From Oscillospiraceae bacterium (GTDB lineage: Bacteria > Bacillota_A > Clostridia > Oscillospirales > Oscillospiraceae): 50,977 nucleotides of DNA. Shown in pieces: positions 24,746 to 34,061 of the stretch. Position 1 is the first letter of the stretch, and each line of letters starts with the position of its first letter. Below the pieces are notes generated by a model. The model was given only the letters and a program-made list of their open reading frames with translations. It was not told where the DNA came from and did not search any database. Where the stretch lies: NCBI GenBank assembly GCA_017505505.1, contig JAFVPA010000012.1, forward strand, positions 1-50,977, given 5' to 3'. Made by a program: the position numbers and the translations under genes.

Positions 24746-25406
24746 AGGTCTTCTTTTTCCGCAGGCACCAGCCGAGGCCGATACAGAACAGGCCGCCGGC
24801 GGTCAGGGCCGGGATGGGCCAGTTGGTCTGTCCGGTCTGGGGAATGTAGGTGCCGGGCGTGGTAGTCGTGGGAGGGGTGGTCGTCTCTGTGGGCTTGGTC
24901 GTCTCCTCCGGTTTCGGTTGCAGTTCCAGCTTGGGGGAGGCATCCACATCGTAGACGTAATTGCCGTTTTTTACACCGGGCAAGGTCACCAGGAAGGGAT
25001 TGACGGGATAGAAGTCCTCGGCAGCCTTGGTCTGGACGATCAGATACAGGCCTGTTTCCAGATCACTGAACCTGATCCTGCCGTTTGCGTCGATGGTGCC
25101 CATGGTTCCCTGCAGGTTCTTCAGCTTTACCAGCGCGGCCAGCGTGGCGGGCAGCTTGGCGGAGGACAGGTCATCCAGCGGGATCTGGCAGGAGGCGTAA
25201 TCGGGCAGATAGCGGTACGCGTTACCGCTGATCTCCGCAACCCGGTAGATGGTCAGCTCACCGCCGGGGACGGCCTTGCCGTCGTGCTTCATCTGGATAG
25301 CGATGGAGCCGCGCTTTGTAATGTCCACCACCTCCGCCCCGGCAGGCAGGGTCAGAAGGGTCAGAAGCATCAGGGCGCACAGTAAGGAAAGGATGCGTTT
25401 CATCAT
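24735..25406 (-). CDS. Minor (basal) pilin with IPQTG sorting signal
   Basis: A 223-residue secreted, wall-sorted protein. A signal peptide (about 1-24, LTLLTLPAGAE) precedes one SpaA/Cna-B-like domain (about 30-160: GSIAIQMKHDGKAVPGGELT, GLYLIVQTKA), a Thr/Pro-rich stalk (ETTKPTETTTPPTTTTPGT) and the sorting signal IPQTGQ with a hydrophobic helix and KKK tail. IPQTG is a variant of LPxTG. It is encoded between the two sortases; the class C sortase stop is one base upstream of the start region. By position and size it is probably the base subunit that links the fibre to the wall. Confidence 0.87.
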   Translation of the reverse strand: MMKRILSLLCALMLLTLLTLPAGAEVVDITKRGSIAIQMKHDGKAVPGGELTIYRVAEISGNAYRYLPDYASCQIPLDDLSSAKLPATLAALVKLKNLQGTMGTIDANGRIRFSDLETGLYLIVQTKAAEDFYPVNPFLVTLPGVKNGNYVYDVDASPKLELQPKPEETTKPTETTTPPTTTTPGTYIPQTGQTNWPIPALTAGGLFCIGLGWCLRKKKTYEK

Positions 25407-25407
25407 C

Positions 25408-26241
25408 TCACATTTCCTCCTTTTTCTTCTTTGTGGGCATCAGCAGCACCGCCAGCAGCATGACCAGCAGCATGGGACCCAGAATGAAGGGCACCACTGC
25501 CAGCTTATTCACGATGATGGCATCGGCAGTGACGCGGACGGTCTGGGCCTCGGCCAGATTGTCCACCCGGTGGCCCCGGACCAGCATCCGGTGGGAGTTG
25601 ACACCGTAGGGGGTGCAGGTAACCAGGGTCACCAGGTCTTTTCCCTCCTGGATCAGCAGTTCTTCCGTCTCATGGGGAAGAACAATGCGGATCTGGTCCA
25701 CCTCGTAGGTGAGAACTTCGTCCAGAACATTGATCATAAAGTAGTCGCCCACGGAAAGCTGATCCAGGTCGGTGAACAGCCGGGCGGAGGGAAGGCCACG
25801 GTGGCCGGAAATGACGCAATGGGTACTCTCGCCGCCAACAGGCAGACTGGTCCAGTCCAGATGGCCGATTGCGACCTGGAGCACCGCTTCGTCGGTGCCG
25901 TGGTAGACAGGCAGATGGACATTGATGGAGGGGATCTCCACATAGGCCATGATGCCGTTGCCACCGATGTTCAGAAGGAAATCGTATTGTGCTTTCTGTC
26001 CATCATTTAGCGTATAGCCGTTGAAGCGTTCTGTCAGGGAGACATTGTACGCTCTGGCTTGCTCCCAGACTTCCTGATGTTGTTCATCATCCATTTTTGC
26101 CACCTGTTCTACATAGGAGGCCACCGCATAAGACTGTCGGCTGGAATTCCACCAGTCGGCAAAGGTCGGATACAGCAACAAGGACAATCCTATGAGCAGC
26201 ACCAGTATTAAGAAAACATTGGATAAGGTGCCTTTTTTCAT
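25408..26241 (-). CDS. Class C pilus sortase
   Basis: A 277-residue pilin polymerase. An N-terminal membrane helix (VFLILVLLIGLSLLLYPTF) is followed by ADWWNSSRQ, the barrel with VEIPSINVHLPVYHGT, catalytic His in VISGHRGLPSARLFTDL, catalytic Cys in LVTLVTCTPYGVNSHR with the Arg of RMLVRGHRV, and a C-terminal membrane helix with KKKKEE. Two membrane segments are typical of class C. The usual lid motif (Asp-Pro-Phe/Trp) ahead of the barrel is not seen in NVSLTERFNGYTLNDGQ. The enzyme would crosslink backbone pilins through a pilin lysine. The gene follows the backbone pilin gene after a repeat-containing spacer. Confidence 0.93.
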   Translation of the reverse strand: MKKGTLSNVFLILVLLIGLSLLLYPTFADWWNSSRQSYAVASYVEQVAKMDDEQHQEVWEQARAYNVSLTERFNGYTLNDGQKAQYDFLLNIGGNGIMAYVEIPSINVHLPVYHGTDEAVLQVAIGHLDWTSLPVGGESTHCVISGHRGLPSARLFTDLDQLSVGDYFMINVLDEVLTYEVDQIRIVLPHETEELLIQEGKDLVTLVTCTPYGVNSHRMLVRGHRVDNLAEAQTVRVTADAIIVNKLAVVPFILGPMLLVMLLAVLLMPTKKKKEEM

Positions 26242-26270
26242 AAGACTCTCCTTGGGGTTGTATCAAAATC

Positions 26271-26409
26271 TGTAGGGCGGGGTCATGACCCCGCCGACGC
26301 ACCTTCAAATCGGGAGTTGTGCGTCTTGTGCAATTGGGGAACATTTTTCAATTCATCCAACATAGATGTTCTTGCTACCTGGTCGGCGGGGTCATGACCC
26401 CGCCCTACA
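26271..26409. repeat. Inverted-repeat element, TGTAGGGCGGGG family
   Basis: A 139-base non-coding element begins TGTAGGGCGGGGTCATGACC and ends with its inverse, GGTCATGACCCCGCCCTACA. Each end contains the perfect palindrome GGCGGGGTCATGACCCCGCC. A second copy is at 38205-38339 and a shorter variant at 42577-42654. It lies between the sortase and backbone pilin genes. Confidence 0.8.
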
Positions 26410-26428
26410 TGGTGCCAAGAAAACCTTT

Positions 26429-26454
26429 CCGGGGGAGGGAGTCCCCTCCCCCGG
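26429..26454 (-). terminator. Hairpin after the backbone pilin gene
   Basis: A perfect 11-bp stem CCGGGGGAGGG / CCCTCCCCCGG with a four-base loop lies 17 bases beyond the pilin stop. TTTT follows about seven bases later on the minus strand. It probably ends most transcripts and makes the pilin more abundant than the downstream sortases. Confidence 0.65.
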
Positions 26455-26471
26455 TTTGTTGAAAAATTTGC

Positions 26472-28298
26472 TTAGTTCTCAGCAGCCATGCGCTTCTTGG
26501 TAATCAACAGCACCAGTGCGCCCAGGACCATGATGGAACCGAAGACATAGAACAGAGTGGTACCCATGCCACCGGTGGACGGCAGGGTATTACCGGCATC
26601 GTTCTTAACCTGTGCAGTAACAATACCATGGGTAAACTCATCGCCGCTGGTCAGAACAGTCTTGTGACCGTCAACAGAATACTGCAGAGCGGTATAGGTG
26701 AGCTTACCATCACTACCTCTTACATAGCCAGCAGAAAAAACGTCATTCTTCATATGACCTGCGGTAATCTTGATTGCAACGTCAGAGAACATCAGGTTGT
26801 AACCGGAAGGAGCCTTGGTTTCGTGCAGATAGTAAGTAACAGCATCGGTCAAGCCCTTAACAGCAATAGCACCGTTGCTGTCAGTAATCAGCTTGGTAGC
26901 AACAGGCTTTGCATCCAGAGCTGTCTTCTTAGTAGTTTTCTCATCATCGGACAGAGCAGTGTCTGCATCGATTGCATCCTTTGCTGCCTGGATGGATTCG
27001 GCAGTATCAGGAACCCAACTGGTGATTTTTCTGGATGTTTCGTCTACTACAGCATACTCCTTCTCAGAGCCATGCATGTGGTACAGATAGAACTCCGCAC
27101 CTTTCAGCTTCTTGGTAACATCATCGGTATCAACCTTGTCAACAACCAGCTGATAGTCAAATGCTACTGCATCATCGGACACAGAATCGCCCTGACCGGT
27201 ACTACTGGGGCTGTTGCTGAAGGTGATGTAGACTTCGTTGGGATTACCCTCTACACCATAAACAGCATCCTTAGTCACAGTAACGGTATATTCAACAACA
27301 AATGTATGGTCACCATCAACATCCGGGAAAGCTTTCTTGATGTCGTTCCATTCCAACCCGAAGGTTGTTCCTGTGGCTGTATCAACAGGAGCGTTCTGGG
27401 TTACCAGGTCAGCCTGACCAGACTCCCATACACCAATACCTGTTGCGGGATCTTCTTTCATCAAATATACTTTGGAGTTATCGTTCTGAAGGAAATAGAT
27501 ATTGTCGTAATGTTCAAATTTCAGACCTTTGGACATGGTATCCGTAAACTTTAAATAATAGGTATCGTACCAGTTGATATACTCATCCAGATCAACAGTC
27601 CACTTATATTCCAGCTCCTTGTTCAGATGCTGGGAAACGCTGTCACCGTAAATACCGGTCTGAGGATCCTTAACCTTTTTATCAACAGTAGAATAGTCAC
27701 CCTTGGTGGTGATATCGGTGTGGTTGGTCAGCAGCAGCATGTACTTGGTACGGAAATCCTCACCGTTAATATTGGCAGTGGTATCCTTGATGAGGTAATA
27801 GCCAGGATCCAGATTGTCAATTTTATAGGTATAGACACCACCGGAAATTACTTCTTTACCCACATCATTGCTCTTACCGGTAGCCAAGAAATTATATTTG
27901 ACATTGCTAACTTCTGCACCGTTACCAATTACTTCTGCCAGATAATCCAAGCGGGCACCATCGGAAGTCCAGTCAGTCAGCTCTTCTGCGATGTCCTTTG
28001 CAGCAGTTGCACCGGCAAATTCATTTTTGACAATGATCGTTGCACCGTCACCCTCAATTTCAGTATCATCGTTGACCAGGAACTCAATCAATTTGTCACC
28101 ATTCTGGATACCGGTACCCCAAGTGACATTGGACATAACATGTCCATCTGTCAGATCGCCATCAAAAATCTGGTAAGCCGTGAAGGTATGGCCGGGATCA
28201 GGGTGTGTAAAACTGACAGAAACAGTCGTTGCCGCAGCGGGCAGGGCCAGGCTCATGACCATCATGATGGCCAGAACCAATGCGAAGAATTTCTTCAT
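26472..28298 (-). CDS. Backbone (major) pilin, LPSTG-anchored
   Basis: A 608-residue shaft pilin. The signal peptide is about residues 1-23 (ALVLAIMMVMSLALPAAA). An N-terminal domain to about residue 205 is followed by YSTVDKKVKDPQTG, whose lysines are candidates for the inter-subunit bond. A fimbrial isopeptide domain (about 210-390) and a SpaA/Cna-B domain (about 395-570) with the E-box YYLHETKAPSGYN follow. The C-terminus has LPSTGG, a membrane helix and KKRMAAEN. Ribosome site AAGGAG precedes the start. The order adhesin, pilin, sortase is that of Gram-positive pilus operons. Polymerisation would be by the class C sortase encoded next. Confidence 0.93.
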   Translation of the reverse strand: MKKFFALVLAIMMVMSLALPAAATTVSVSFTHPDPGHTFTAYQIFDGDLTDGHVMSNVTWGTGIQNGDKLIEFLVNDDTEIEGDGATIIVKNEFAGATAAKDIAEELTDWTSDGARLDYLAEVIGNGAEVSNVKYNFLATGKSNDVGKEVISGGVYTYKIDNLDPGYYLIKDTTANINGEDFRTKYMLLLTNHTDITTKGDYSTVDKKVKDPQTGIYGDSVSQHLNKELEYKWTVDLDEYINWYDTYYLKFTDTMSKGLKFEHYDNIYFLQNDNSKVYLMKEDPATGIGVWESGQADLVTQNAPVDTATGTTFGLEWNDIKKAFPDVDGDHTFVVEYTVTVTKDAVYGVEGNPNEVYITFSNSPSSTGQGDSVSDDAVAFDYQLVVDKVDTDDVTKKLKGAEFYLYHMHGSEKEYAVVDETSRKITSWVPDTAESIQAAKDAIDADTALSDDEKTTKKTALDAKPVATKLITDSNGAIAVKGLTDAVTYYLHETKAPSGYNLMFSDVAIKITAGHMKNDVFSAGYVRGSDGKLTYTALQYSVDGHKTVLTSGDEFTHGIVTAQVKNDAGNTLPSTGGMGTTLFYVFGSIMVLGALVLLITKKRMAAEN

Positions 28299-28362
28299 GA
28301 TTTGTTTTCTCTCCTTTTGTTATTTTTGTTTGGACGAAAGTTTCCGGGAAATGCGAGGGATA

Positions 28363-31300
28363 TTATCGCTTTCTTCTCGCGCCTCCCTTCTGCCGCTTTC
28401 GACCAAAATTGGTTACGCTATATACACAGGCGAATGCGATCATCAGCAGGCCGCCGAATGTATGGTATTGGGTGCCCACGCCGCCGGTGTTGGGCAGCAC
28501 ATAGACACCATAGGTGTTGGTGACGGTCACCAGGTATTCCTCCCGGTATTCATTCCAGTAGGTAGTGAACTGGGTACCGTTTTGGTAGCCCCAGGCAGGA
28601 TCTGTAAAATTACCATTCCCGTCTATCCGGATGCTCCAGCCGTCATTGTTGTTTTTCTGCGGGTAATACTGGAGTCTGCCCTGAATGCGTCTGACCTCAC
28701 AGCTGCGGCTGGCATCGCCGGTCATATACCAGCGCTGGTTACTTTCCTGCAAATACCTTCCGGTGGCCACGTTGCGCAGGATATGGAAGCTACCGTTGGA
28801 ATCGGAATATTCCACCACCTGCCACTGCTGGTTTTTTGCCGGGGTACCACTGTAATATGTCAGCCTGGGGGTGCCATTGTCATCTGCCAGGGCTCTGCCG
28901 TTGTACTGGAAGCTGTAGGTCCTGCCTGTCACCAGGCTGTTACTGCCGTTGTCCCAGATCCAGTTGTCAACGGAAATATCCTGGATTTGTCCGTACTCCG
29001 GTGCGAAGCCGAAGGGGACAACCTCTTCCAGGGTGTAGCCCTTGTTTGCCAGGACCTGTTGGTCCAGGCCCTCTATGATCGCAGTCCAGTCGTTCTTTTT
29101 CGTCAGCTCCAGGGTGGCAACGATCTTCCCATTCTTTTTCAGGTGGACCTGAACACTGGTCGGGATCTTGTCTTCTTCGCTGACCCAGAGTTTTCGGACC
29201 TGCAGATCCTTCTGCTGCTGTTCCGGGATCATGCTGTTGGTAACAGTAAACACCGTCGTCTGATCGGGGGTGACCACCTGTTTGTAAATTCCTGTAGGCT
29301 GGGCTGCCGGTGTTAAGCTGTTTCCACTGAGAGTGCCCAGGCAGTAGCGGTTATTGTTCGCCATGACGAACAGATAGGTACCGTCATAATAGAAAGTCTG
29401 GTTGTAGTTCGTACCCGTGCCTTCCGTGGTCGCGGAGGTGAGATAGAAGTTGCTTCCGTTAAAGGTCAGGTGGGTACCATTGCGGCTGATGCGGAAACCG
29501 TCCTGATAGGCGGTTGCCGTCCAGTATGCGTTGGCGGTTTCCTTCGCATATTCCCAGGCCACGCTGCCAAAGGTTGTTGCGTTGGCAGTCAAAACATTAC
29601 CGTTGTTCAGCCGCAGCAGGAATACAGCATCATTTTCCAGCGCGCCAACCTTCGCCCAGGAGATGAGTTCTCCCTGCAGCACCGTTGTTGCAATGCTTTC
29701 CTTGTTATAGCCGGGAAGATGCATTTCATCCACGGTATAGGTGATGGGCTGTCCCGATGCATCCTTGGCCGGCAGATTCAGCCAGCTATGGCCCCAGGCA
29801 TTGTCCACCGACAAGGTCACCGGATCGCCCTTCCGGACACCGTTGGCCATCAGATAGACCTGCACCGGCTTCAAAACCGTTGCGCTGCTGTCCCAGTTCT
29901 TTTCCGCGCGGATGGCGGTTATGGCATCATCCTTTTTTCTGTTGGTAAGGCTGATGCTGATCTGATGCTTTTCCTTATCCATGGTATTGGAGGTCACTTC
30001 AAAACCGGCGGTGTTCTCTCCCTTTCGGATCACCGTAACCTCCGCCACATCCGTGCCATGGTTGTTCAGCGTGACACGGATCAATGCATTCACCGGCTCG
30101 TAGCCCGCTGGTACTGCGGTTTCCTTGATGTAATAGGTCTTGCCTGCCACGAGGCCCCACATGCGGGCGATGCCATTTGCATCGGTTGTAAAGCTTTCAG
30201 CCAAATGCTGATATGGCTTGTTTGCGCTGTCCAGCGCTGCTTCCTCGTGAGAGTTCCAAAGCGTTGCCCGCTGGGTGCATGCCTCGTCATTGAAGACCGC
30301 AAAGGTCACACCGGGGAGCCGTTCCCCTGTGGTAAAGTCGGTCTTTGTCAGATCCAGACCATACCGGGGGGCCAGGTTGAAATAGATGGCACAGTTGGAC
30401 ATGGAACTGCCGCGTTCCAGATAGAGGATGGTCAGGTCGTGGGGACCTTCTTCCAAGGTAAGGTTTTTTACATCGTATTCCGTGTCGGAACCTGCTTTAG
30501 CGGTATAGATCTTACCCTCAGAGAAGTCAATCTTGCCGCCCCGGACCATGTGGATACCGCCAATGTCCAGCAGTAGTTCACCATCTACCAGAATCCATAC
30601 GTCGTCGTCACCGTAGAACTCAAACACCATGTGATCTCCTGTGGTGGACTTGTTCTTGTAGTTGCCGTTGGCATCCCGCTCGCCTGCATCATTGGGCAGG
30701 AAGAAGTGGACGTTGGAGGACATTCCGTAGAAGAAATTGGTGAGTTCTCCGGATTGGTCATCCCGGGATGCGTAAATGACTCCATCACTCAGATCTTCCC
30801 CGGATCTCGGCATGTTCAGGGGCAAGAAGTCTGCATTTGTGTCGTTATAGCCATTGTTCACCGTATCCTGGGTATACTCCGTATAATCGTAAATATAGAA
30901 CCGCTCTTCCGCGGCATTATAGGAGGCCGCATTTTTAAAGGAATCGTAATAATAGTAGCCATAGTGGGCCTGTGTCGGGTCACCCTGATACTGGTACAGG
31001 TAATTGCCCTGGCCCAAATAATCTCTGCCGATCACAAAATCCTGCTCCGCATTGGAAGGCGTAAAGAGGAGATTTTTCAATGCAGACGTATAAATTCCGG
31101 GCGTGATCGCACTTAATTGATCTGAATTTGGCTCATTGCGTATACTCGAGCCATCCGAAATGGAAGGATGTGTCAAGTGAGGCGGATTGTTGTTGGAGTC
31201 ATGATCCCGGAAAATGAAGTTCAGGGTCGTCGCTCCCTTATAACTTACGGAACCGGACTCAATCAAACGCCAATCTTCTCTATGGCTGCTGTTGCTGCTC

Positions 31301-34026
31301 TGTACGGAGGCATTTGTACTTTGTACATTGAACAGCGCGTTGTAGTCAAAGACATGGGTGGTAATGAATTCCTGGGTATCCAGCGAATCCACCGTATGAC
31401 CATTATCGTAGCCGATATCATCTCTGGCCACGACCCAGTCCGCATAAAACACGGTATTGGTTCCCACATCGTTGCCCACTGTAGCACCGGCCGGATAATA
31501 TTTGCTGTGGGTCACGTCGTACCAGCCGCGGAGAGTGTAATCATATCGGGTTGGCTCATCCCATTCCATGGGAAGCACACCGTCTTGCAGCTGCTGCCGC
31601 TTATTGGTGGAACCGGTATAGGCCATCAGTCCGCCGCAGGTGCCATCCAGCCACACATAAACGGTAGGGCCATTCGCTGCCAGTACAGTTCCAACTACAG
31701 AAAAGCTTTCCTGGGTGAAAACGAAGGTATCTACCTGTTCTTCCTGCTTTGCAATACGCTCCATCAGTTCAGACAAAACGCTTTGCTTTTCATCTGTTAA
31801 GCTGTCTGTTATGTAGGTGTCTGCATCCAAAATCTCAATGCCCTCTTGGGCGAAGTGGATCGCAAAGCCAGTCTCTTCTTCACCCACCGGGATTGCTTCG
31901 TTGTAACGGATTTGAACCTCTACCGGCGCTTCCGGCTCTACTTCCATGCCATCTGCCAGGAAGGAAATATCAAAGAAGCGGGCAAAGGAAAGTCCCTGTC
32001 CCTCCGCATCGCTGCCAAGGGATTCCACAGATTGCCGGTAGTACGTATCATATTCATCCGTACCGGGAAGGATCTCCTGAACAGTCAGTTCTGCATTCTG
32101 AGGAAGCGCAGCATCCCTGCCATAGGTCACAGTCACTTCAAAATCTTCCCCAGTAAATGTTTTCACAGTAAGATTGTTGGCAGGAAGTTCTCCGTAACCG
32201 ATCAAAACAGGATCTGTCTGACGATAGGTCACATACTGAACCCGATCGTCCCTGTTGCCCAGGATCAGTTTGACCTGGGCAGGGGTATCCTCTGCCGCTG
32301 CGATCAATTCGGCAACGATGGCCACCTGATCCGCCTCGATGGGCAGTTCCACGGCGTTTTCGTCTCCCTGATCCAGATCCAGGAAAACAAGATCACCGGG
32401 TTTCGGCGTATAGGCCGGGGGCATTCTGTATAGATTGTGTTCTATCAGTTCCGTTTCCCAGCGCTGGGCTGTAGGTGCTACCGGGAATTCCTCTACTCCC
32501 GCATAATGCAGGCAGAACGCTGCAAACAGGGCATCCCAGTCTTCGTAAGGTTTGTCGTACCAGGCACCGTAGCGGGTATAGCCCTTCAGAGAGCCATCCT
32601 CTGTCTGGATAACATTCTTTGTGCTTTCTTTATAATCCAACTGAGTCTGTGCAACAGCCAGAACATTTTCAGGCCAGTTGCCTGTCAGGGTCACAGCGGA
32701 GAAGCTTGCTTTCCACTGCTCTTCCGTTTCCACGTCCGCTGTCAGATCATAGCCTTCCACAACGCAGGACAGGTCGTGGGTATGTTCCGGAATGGTGCAG
32801 ATCAGGTTTCCGGCACCGTCACTACAGGTCTCCGGGATGTGGGTATGGATACCCATACCGCAGATGTATACGATACCCTCCTGCTCTTCCTCAACGGGAT
32901 AGCAGCTGTCGTCATGGGTATGCTCCTCCAGCTGGCAAACCAGTGTCTCCTCGGTCTGCTGGGTGAAGCAGCTTTCGGTGTGGGTATGCGCCACCACCTG
33001 GGGCTGCTGGCAGATCAGGTTCTGCTCCGCGTCATAGCAGGTGTCCCCATGGGTATGCAGTTTGACCTCTTCCAGACCGCAGCTGAGCTGCTTTTCATAG
33101 CAGCCTTCCTCGTGAACATGCTCCTGAGTTGCAGGCTCGTCACAGGGGATTTCCTGCTGTGTATAGCAAGCATCGGTATGCTGGTGGACAGGCTGGGTCT
33201 CCACAGTGCAGGTGATCTCCCGGCGCTCATAACAGCTGTCGCTGTGGGTGTGGCCCTCAGAGACAGGGATCTCGCAGGGAACCTGCTCCGTCTGATAGCA
33301 GGCCTCCCCATGGGTATGAACAACATCTTCCGTCTTGGTGCACACCAGAGTTGTCTCGGTGGTGCCGCAGCCTTCGCCATGTTCATGTTCCTGCTGGCAA
33401 GGTACTTCCGTCAGCTGGTAGCAGGCCTCCCCATGGACGTGAGGAACAGATTCCTGTTCCGTGCAGACCAGCACCGTCTTGGTGGTGCCGCAGGTCTCCG
33501 TGTGGGCGTGACCCTCGCTCTCCTGCAGGCCGCAGATCAGCACCAGCTCCGTCGTACATTCCGGGCTGTGAGAATGGGCTTCCACCTCATCCAACCCACA
33601 GGACAGTACAGTTTCCACAGCAGCGCACTCCGGACCATGCTCGTGGTTGTAGCCGCATACCGGCTCCTGAGACAGGACATAGCAGCTGTCATCATGGATA
33701 TGTTCCTTAATCTCGGGCAGCGTGCAGATAAGTACATTCTGCTCATCATAGCACAGCTCCGAATGACTGTGGACTACCTGAACGCCATCACCCAGGCCAC
33801 ACTCCAGAACAGAAATCGGCTGCTCCGTATAGCAGCCCTTCTCATGGACATGGGCTTCCTTTCCGCAGACAGCCTCCTGCTCCATGGTAATGGCCGGTAG
33901 GATCAGGGCGTAGGTGGTACAGAACACCACGATCATCGCCATGGTCCTCACGATGCGCTGCCACCACTTTCTCTGCTTGTGGTTCCTATTCAGTTTTATT
34001 GCCCGCTGCAATAAAACATCTTTCAT
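28363..34026 (-). CDS. Giant pilus-tip adhesin with 17 His/Cys units
   Basis: A 1,887-residue surface protein. A signal/anchor (residues about 22-46, TYALILPAITM) is followed by 17 repeats (about 54-421) of C-...-HxHxxxC, each a potential C-H-H-C metal site. Residues about 460-590 resemble a CHAP domain whose Cys and His are replaced (EDWDALFAAFCLHYAG; ADQVAIVAEL). Residues about 940-1190 match a fibro-slime/PA14-type domain (GDDDVWILVDGELLLDIGG). SpaA/Cna-B domains (E-box KETAVPAGYEP) and a ricin-like QQWQV domain lead to LPNTGG, a membrane helix and an Arg/Lys-rich tail. The start at 34026 is chosen for AAGGAG six bases upstream. It precedes the backbone pilin gene, so a tip adhesin is inferred. 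Confidence 0.88.
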   Translation of the reverse strand: MKDVLLQRAIKLNRNHKQRKWWQRIVRTMAMIVVFCTTYALILPAITMEQEAVCGKEAHVHEKGCYTEQPISVLECGLGDGVQVVHSHSELCYDEQNVLICTLPEIKEHIHDDSCYVLSQEPVCGYNHEHGPECAAVETVLSCGLDEVEAHSHSPECTTELVLICGLQESEGHAHTETCGTTKTVLVCTEQESVPHVHGEACYQLTEVPCQQEHEHGEGCGTTETTLVCTKTEDVVHTHGEACYQTEQVPCEIPVSEGHTHSDSCYERREITCTVETQPVHQHTDACYTQQEIPCDEPATQEHVHEEGCYEKQLSCGLEEVKLHTHGDTCYDAEQNLICQQPQVVAHTHTESCFTQQTEETLVCQLEEHTHDDSCYPVEEEQEGIVYICGMGIHTHIPETCSDGAGNLICTIPEHTHDLSCVVEGYDLTADVETEEQWKASFSAVTLTGNWPENVLAVAQTQLDYKESTKNVIQTEDGSLKGYTRYGAWYDKPYEDWDALFAAFCLHYAGVEEFPVAPTAQRWETELIEHNLYRMPPAYTPKPGDLVFLDLDQGDENAVELPIEADQVAIVAELIAAAEDTPAQVKLILGNRDDRVQYVTYRQTDPVLIGYGELPANNLTVKTFTGEDFEVTVTYGRDAALPQNAELTVQEILPGTDEYDTYYRQSVESLGSDAEGQGLSFARFFDISFLADGMEVEPEAPVEVQIRYNEAIPVGEEETGFAIHFAQEGIEILDADTYITDSLTDEKQSVLSELMERIAKQEEQVDTFVFTQESFSVVGTVLAANGPTVYVWLDGTCGGLMAYTGSTNKRQQLQDGVLPMEWDEPTRYDYTLRGWYDVTHSKYYPAGATVGNDVGTNTVFYADWVVARDDIGYDNGHTVDSLDTQEFITTHVFDYNALFNVQSTNASVQSSNSSHREDWRLIESGSVSYKGATTLNFIFRDHDSNNNPPHLTHPSISDGSSIRNEPNSDQLSAITPGIYTSALKNLLFTPSNAEQDFVIGRDYLGQGNYLYQYQGDPTQAHYGYYYYDSFKNAASYNAAEERFYIYDYTEYTQDTVNNGYNDTNADFLPLNMPRSGEDLSDGVIYASRDDQSGELTNFFYGMSSNVHFFLPNDAGERDANGNYKNKSTTGDHMVFEFYGDDDVWILVDGELLLDIGGIHMVRGGKIDFSEGKIYTAKAGSDTEYDVKNLTLEEGPHDLTILYLERGSSMSNCAIYFNLAPRYGLDLTKTDFTTGERLPGVTFAVFNDEACTQRATLWNSHEEAALDSANKPYQHLAESFTTDANGIARMWGLVAGKTYYIKETAVPAGYEPVNALIRVTLNNHGTDVAEVTVIRKGENTAGFEVTSNTMDKEKHQISISLTNRKKDDAITAIRAEKNWDSSATVLKPVQVYLMANGVRKGDPVTLSVDNAWGHSWLNLPAKDASGQPITYTVDEMHLPGYNKESIATTVLQGELISWAKVGALENDAVFLLRLNNGNVLTANATTFGSVAWEYAKETANAYWTATAYQDGFRISRNGTHLTFNGSNFYLTSATTEGTGTNYNQTFYYDGTYLFVMANNNRYCLGTLSGNSLTPAAQPTGIYKQVVTPDQTTVFTVTNSMIPEQQQKDLQVRKLWVSEEDKIPTSVQVHLKKNGKIVATLELTKKNDWTAIIEGLDQQVLANKGYTLEEVVPFGFAPEYGQIQDISVDNWIWDNGSNSLVTGRTYSFQYNGRALADDNGTPRLTYYSGTPAKNQQWQVVEYSDSNGSFHILRNVATGRYLQESNQRWYMTGDASRSCEVRRIQGRLQYYPQKNNNDGWSIRIDGNGNFTDPAWGYQNGTQFTTYWNEYREEYLVTVTNTYGVYVLPNTGGVGTQYHTFGGLLMIAFACVYSVTNFGRKRQKGGARRKR

Positions 34027-34061
34027 AGGTATCTCCTTCAAAACGCCATCAGGCGTATTTT

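Noticed and set aside
32740..33880. CRISPR-like or DNA-level tandem repeat
   Set aside because: The repetition is at protein level (C-HxH-C units) with varied DNA sequence and variable spacing; no CRISPR array or cas gene is present.
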